A DNA stretch of 26,852 nt from a virus. Location of the stretch: the IMG/VR virus record IMGVR_UViG_3300017917_003225, positions 1 through 26,852 of that record. One strand, 5' to 3'. The notes beneath the pieces are model-generated. The model saw only the letters and a list, made by a program, of their open reading frames with translations. It searched no databases and was not told the origin of the DNA. Both the position numbers and the translations under genes were made by a program. Below, in pieces: positions 22,757-26,852 of this stretch (its first letter is position 1; the number at the start of each line of letters is the position of its first letter).

Positions 22757-25700
22757 TTATACCTCACTCAAATATAATGTCATTTCAGGTCCACCAACTT
22801 TTTTAACATATTCTATATTATAGACTACATATCTAGATGTATCTGGAGTTACTAGATCTAAACCATCTTCATTTTTATAATTAATTGTAACAATATCACC
22901 TAATTGAATAGTGGGTATAGGGAAAATTTTAATACCAATAGCACGTTTTGGAGTCATTAGTTTATTAATAATCCATCCCATTAATTTATTAGCATCATCT
23001 TGAGTTTGAATATATGGAGTTTCAATGGTAAATTCATTTTTTCCATAAGCCATTCTGCTTAGTTTAATCTCATTAAATTTTTCTTGTTCCAATAATGCAG
23101 ATGTAACTTGGTTATTTCCTTGTAAAGATGCATCATAAAGGTTTCCTCTTTTTTGGAAATATTCATCAACGCTAAGTGAGTGTGTTGTATCTTGAGTAAA
23201 AGTAATACCTTGAATTCTTAAGTAATTACCACTAGTTTCATCCAGATTTAAAGCAGTATCAGTTGCATTAAATATTAAAAATTCTGCTCCATAAGAATCT
23301 GCATAAAATCCAGATGTAACATATCCTTTAATTCTATTAAATGTTGGAGAAAGTTGTGCATAAAGAGCAGGCCATGCTCTATCATATTTAATATCAAAAT
23401 AAGCACATTCTCTCATAATAGTACCAAATTCTTCAAAATACATATTATATTTTGGTGGTTGTTGTGAACTTAATCCAGAAAGATACGTAGATTTTATAAT
23501 TCCACTCATTGCGTATTTTCTAAATGATTCATTAACATCAATCTGTTTATCTCCAAAAGCATTTGACAATGTTTCTCCAACTGTAAAAGTTGTATTTTGA
23601 GAATAATTTTCTGAAATTGCATAAATATTTTCAAACATGCATCTTGAAGATCCTCTTACAAAAAGAGCCATATTGTTATAAACTGGTAGTGGATCTTCAT
23701 CATCTACTACTTTAATTAATTTATTATTTATATAAAGATAGAACCTGCGTATTTTACCAATATCCTGATATTCAATAGATAAATCATATACCGTTGGGTT
23801 TTCTTCTCCAGCCATTCTATATTGACCAGTAAATCTTCCATCATCAACAATAATTTTAGATAAGCCACCCCAAAGTTTAACTGGTATAGCATTAGAATTA
23901 TTAGAATCTTTTTTAATTTTATAAAATACAATATTATTTAAAGAAATAGTAGATTGTCCCTGACTATTAGTTTTTAAATATGAAGATATATTGTCTTCTG
24001 TTAATGCCACAATTTCAAAATAATATCCATTATTATTTTCTGGATTAAGCAAAACTGCCATACCACCAGAACCGCCACCAATATTAATATTTTGATCTGG
24101 TGTAGAACCAGTAATTTGGTAATATGTTGTACTTCCAATAGGTGTTTGTGTTCTATTTAAAGTATTTTCAATTTTTCCAATAACACGCATTCGTGTGCCA
24201 AAGTTTTTATAAGCGTTATCTAAATTTTTATATACATATGAAACAAAATTAATTGGTGTTTGAGTTGTGGTAAATTGTGGACCATTCATAACTAATGCTG
24301 AGGATTGAATTGTTCCAGACTGTGTTGTTTTTAATTTATTAACTGTTGTTTCTGTTGCATAATTAGATGACATGAAGTTTTTAATAATACTATTTCGTGT
24401 TGTTTGTCTTGCTGTAACATTGTCAACTCCTGCTGCACCTGTTGTTGTTGAAGGAATTGTTGGATCAATTTCAGTTGTAAATAAATATTGTGTTTGCATA
24501 TTACATCCACGTACATAATCATTATTAGACCAATAATTATTAATTCCTGCTGAATGATATGTTATAGGTGTTCCAAATTGTGCACGTCCATGGCTTTCTA
24601 CTGCACCATTTTTTAATCTAGTAATTCCGTCAACTGTTTCATAATATGGCGTAGATGCAATCCGAATTAATCCTGTTGGGTAAATTTTTCCATTAAATGG
24701 TAATGATTGAAAATAATTCTGATATTCTTGATTATCAGATATCCATACATTTCCAATACCAGTAATATTAAATTCTGCAGCATCATATTTAATAACTTCA
24801 CCATTAGCATAAAAATATCCATTATACCTTGTTAGCCAATATACGTTTTCTCCAAAATCAATTGTATTATTAGTTACTAAATTATTAACAACTGTTGGTG
24901 GAGAGTCTATTAAATCTGAATTTAAAGGCATTGCTCCTAAAACATAACTAGATTGTTTTGAAGCAATTTCATTAATTGTTTTAGTAGCATCTGTACCAGC
25001 AACTTCCCAAAGCAAAACAGGTTTATATATCCATGTTCTATCTTTGTCAATCATGCTTGCTTGTTTAATTGTTCCTGCAGATCTTTGAATATATCTTGTT
25101 GTATAATTAATTTTTCCATCATTATATATTTTTTTGTCTTGAGATGCAATAGATAAAATATTTGGCAATATTCCAGACGTTTGATTTTTTATGATTCCGC
25201 TTTCCGACTGACTGCTTGATCCAGAAAGTATAATATCAGTTTCTCTTAAAGTCTCTGTTGGCATAATATAGTCTTTACTCATTGCAACAAAATTATTATA
25301 TTCATCAAAAAACATTGCTGTTTGTGTTGAAACAGCCAACTGATTTAATATTTCGGCAACATTAGTATCAGGCGGAATAAAGAAATAAGGAATAATTGGA
25401 TCTGTTTCATCTGCTGTTCTATAAAATATATAATTGCTAAAACCAATATAATCAAGAATTATACTAATAGCATAACTAAGAGATACTTGTGTAATTAGTA
25501 TTCTTGGTGCTGGCATTGATTCAAGGAAAAAATAAAAGTCTCTTAACTCTAAAGTTAAATTACCAGCATTTAAATCGGCCTGTGGAAATCCATCAGAATA
25601 TAAAGTTTTGATTGGAACAAAATAGTCGTAGCCTTCTACGTTTACAATTTTTTCATAAAAATTAAATTTAATATTTTTTCTAACATATTTAGAAATAATA

Positions 25701-26852
25701 CTAGATTCATTGTTAATGTTAAATGCATAATCATCATCAAACATATTAAGTGATCCAGTAGACACTAATAATTGTCCAACTGGTAAAGCAGTATTCCCTA
25801 AGTCCGATAAAGATTTTCTAATTGTAAAATCAATAACTTTTTCAGATATATCGGCAACAAGTCTTGGAGACATTTCAATTAAATCAAAAGTAGAATCAAA
25901 CTTATTCATTGTTTCTACTACAAGTCTAATTCCCTGGATATATGCAAATTCTCTATATACAATACCACCATTTGTTGTATCGTTAAAATAATCAGGTGAT
26001 GTTAAATCTGTAACAAATCCAGTTTTGCTTGTAATATTTTCTGACTGTACTGTCCATCCATATGTAGGAATAAAAGTGTTATATTCATTATCTGATGAAC
26101 TCCAAATATAAAATGTTCCTCTATCCCCTTCATTCTCAATAATTAGATATGCATATCCATTAATAGATGTTTCTGGCAAAAGAGCGGTAGATGATAGTTT
26201 TTCTGCAAAAATAAAAATATCTTTATATTCTTCTGGAATTATTAGTCCATATTGCAACTCTACATATCCATCAGAACCGATGATTGGAGTACCGTCTTCT
26301 CTTAATGAGTTTTCATTGAATGAATATAGATCTATCCAACTATCATTTTTTAAATATTGTACTTTCCATCTTGATGGTGTAGTTTTATTAGCATCTCCAT
26401 ATAAAGGGTCGCTAAATGTTGTTGATCCATTATTAAATGTTCCTAAATCAATATCTCCAACATTTGTTTGCATTTTTACAATTACTCTATTGGCTGGCAC
26501 ATTTTCTTTATATACAACAAATGGAACAGCATCATCAATATAATAATTATCATTAATTATATGATTAGCAATTCCATATTCTGTATTATCTTCAGTTCTA
26601 TATGATGTCCAATATTTAAATTGATCATAGCGGGATGGCATATAATATCTTGGCCTTTGTGCAAGATTAACACCAGAATTGGAAAAATATCTATTATTAA
26701 AATATAATGGTTTGTTAATTCCTGATCGTGGTCTAAAAGGTTTTAGACAGTCTTCTAATGAATACAGCATCTTCATTTTTTCTTTATTAGATTTAAAAAG
26801 TTGTGGGGTATTATCATTATTATATCCACCATCAATTGTTACATCTGCATCT
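22757..26852 (-). CDS. Very large tail/baseplate-hub-like protein, 5' end beyond window
   Basis: At least 1364 residues. The first ATG lies at 26776, but the same frame stays open to 26852 and reads DADVTIDGGYNNDN upstream. No ribosome site stands before 26776, so the true start is outside. Residues 1-20 from that ATG contain SLEDCLKPFRPRSGINK, which marks actinophage minor tail proteins. Around residues 900-1055 a glycine hinge (GGGSGGM) leads into a concanavalin/LamG-like sandwich (YYFEIVALTEDN, IRRFYLYINNKLIKVVD). The last about 110 residues (IQTQDDANKLMGWIINKLMT, then IQLGDIVTINY) resemble hub or Tal-type tail proteins. It probably forms the tail tip and may bind glycans. Confidence 0.8.
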   Translation of the reverse strand, partial: DADVTIDGGYNNDNTPQLFKSNKEKMKMLYSLEDCLKPFRPRSGINKPLYFNNRYFSNSGVNLAQRPRYYMPSRYDQFKYWTSYRTEDNTEYGIANHIINDNYYIDDAVPFVVYKENVPANRVIVKMQTNVGDIDLGTFNNGSTTFSDPLYGDANKTTPSRWKVQYLKNDSWIDLYSFNENSLREDGTPIIGSDGYVELQYGLIIPEEYKDIFIFAEKLSSTALLPETSINGYAYLIIENEGDRGTFYIWSSSDNEYNTFIPTYGWTVQSENITSKTGFVTDLTSPDYFNDTTNGGIVYREFAYIQGIRLVVETMNKFDSTFDLIEMSPRLVADISEKVIDFTIRKSLSDLGNTALPVGQLLVSTGSLNMFDDDYAFNINNESSIISKYVRKNIKFNFYEKIVNVEGYDYFVPIKTLYSDGFPQADLNAGNLTLELRDFYFFLESMPAPRILITQVSLSYAISIILDYIGFSNYIFYRTADETDPIIPYFFIPPDTNVAEILNQLAVSTQTAMFFDEYNNFVAMSKDYIMPTETLRETDIILSGSSSQSESGIIKNQTSGILPNILSIASQDKKIYNDGKINYTTRYIQRSAGTIKQASMIDKDRTWIYKPVLLWEVAGTDATKTINEIASKQSSYVLGAMPLNSDLIDSPPTVVNNLVTNNTIDFGENVYWLTRYNGYFYANGEVIKYDAAEFNITGIGNVWISDNQEYQNYFQSLPFNGKIYPTGLIRIASTPYYETVDGITRLKNGAVESHGRAQFGTPITYHSAGINNYWSNNDYVRGCNMQTQYLFTTEIDPTIPSTTTGAAGVDNVTARQTTRNSIIKNFMSSNYATETTVNKLKTTQSGTIQSSALVMNGPQFTTTQTPINFVSYVYKNLDNAYKNFGTRMRVIGKIENTLNRTQTPIGSTTYYQITGSTPDQNINIGGGSGGMAVLLNPENNNGYYFEIVALTEDNISSYLKTNSQGQSTISLNNIVFYKIKKDSNNSNAIPVKLWGGLSKIIVDDGRFTGQYRMAGEENPTVYDLSIEYQDIGKIRRFYLYINNKLIKVVDDEDPLPVYNNMALFVRGSSRCMFENIYAISENYSQNTTFTVGETLSNAFGDKQIDVNESFRKYAMSGIIKSTYLSGLSSQQPPKYNMYFEEFGTIMRECAYFDIKYDRAWPALYAQLSPTFNRIKGYVTSGFYADSYGAEFLIFNATDTALNLDETSGNYLRIQGITFTQDTTHSLSVDEYFQKRGNLYDASLQGNNQVTSALLEQEKFNEIKLSRMAYGKNEFTIETPYIQTQDDANKLMGWIINKLMTPKRAIGIKIFPIPTIQLGDIVTINYKNEDGLDLVTPDTSRYVVYNIEYVKKVGGPEMTLYLSEV

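Noticed and set aside
22755-22767. GTG start at 22767 for the tail-module protein
   Set aside because: The GTG is part of the GAGTGAGG ribosome site for the ATG at 22755.
1767-26543. Plus-strand reading frames of 60-90 codons at many places
   Set aside because: All lie antisense to well-supported minus-strand genes, have poor composition for proteins and lack ribosome sites.

Overview
The window reads as part of an AT-rich genome of a tailed, probably lytic double-stranded DNA phage. Every convincing gene lies on the minus strand, so transcription runs from high to low coordinates. Genes are packed with overlapping or near-overlapping stop/start junctions, and the coding density is close to complete. 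The host is most likely an actinobacterium. The first tail gene carries the LEDCxKPFRPRSGINK-type segment that I associate with actinophage minor tail proteins. The exported protein at 3613-5217 resembles S-layer-like proteins of freshwater Nanopelagicales (acI), including its short C-terminal amphipathic helix. The host assignment is an inference from memory, not a database result. I saw no integrase, repressor, tRNA, CRISPR array or insertion sequence.

Layout in transcription order. (1) Tail module, 26852-19832: a very large tail/baseplate-like protein whose frame is still open at the window edge, an unassigned protein, a minor tail protein, a fibronectin-like protein and a small fibre-type protein. 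(2) Small regulators, 19820-18595: a zinc ribbon overlapping an excisionase/MerR-like helix-turn-helix protein, and two small conserved-looking proteins. (3) Replication, 18602-12180: DnaB-like helicase, DnaG-like primase, a gp32-like zinc-containing single-strand binding protein, a complete family C DNA polymerase (DnaE type) and a MazG-like pyrophosphohydrolase. (4) Recombination and nucleases, 12180-8703: RecA-like recombinase, a small PD-(D/E)XK protein, a Cas4/RecB-like Fe-S nuclease, a RuvC-like resolvase and several small zinc-finger proteins. (5) An unlisted 51-residue helix-turn-helix gene, a GT32-type glycosyltransferase and an Nmad1/DUF1599-like protein, 8699-7518. (6) Packaging, 7534-5236: small and large terminase. 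(7) Surface-type genes, 5217-1: an S-layer-like secreted protein with its own candidate promoter and terminator, an RmlB-like sugar-nucleotide dehydratase, a long exported coiled-coil/adhesin-like protein with a C-terminal membrane anchor, and the start of a small hydrophobic protein cut by the window edge.

How it works together: the replication and recombination genes form a nearly self-sufficient phage replisome (polymerase, primase, helicase, SSB, recombinase, resolvases). The terminase genes package the product and the tail genes build the particle. The most unusual part is the last block. There the phage carries two proteins with clear export signals plus sugar-modifying enzymes, which suggests that it remodels the host surface or displays host-like proteins. 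The S-layer-like gene looks like a moron: its base composition differs from its flanks, it has a perfect TATAAT in front and it has a hairpin/U-tract terminator directly behind.
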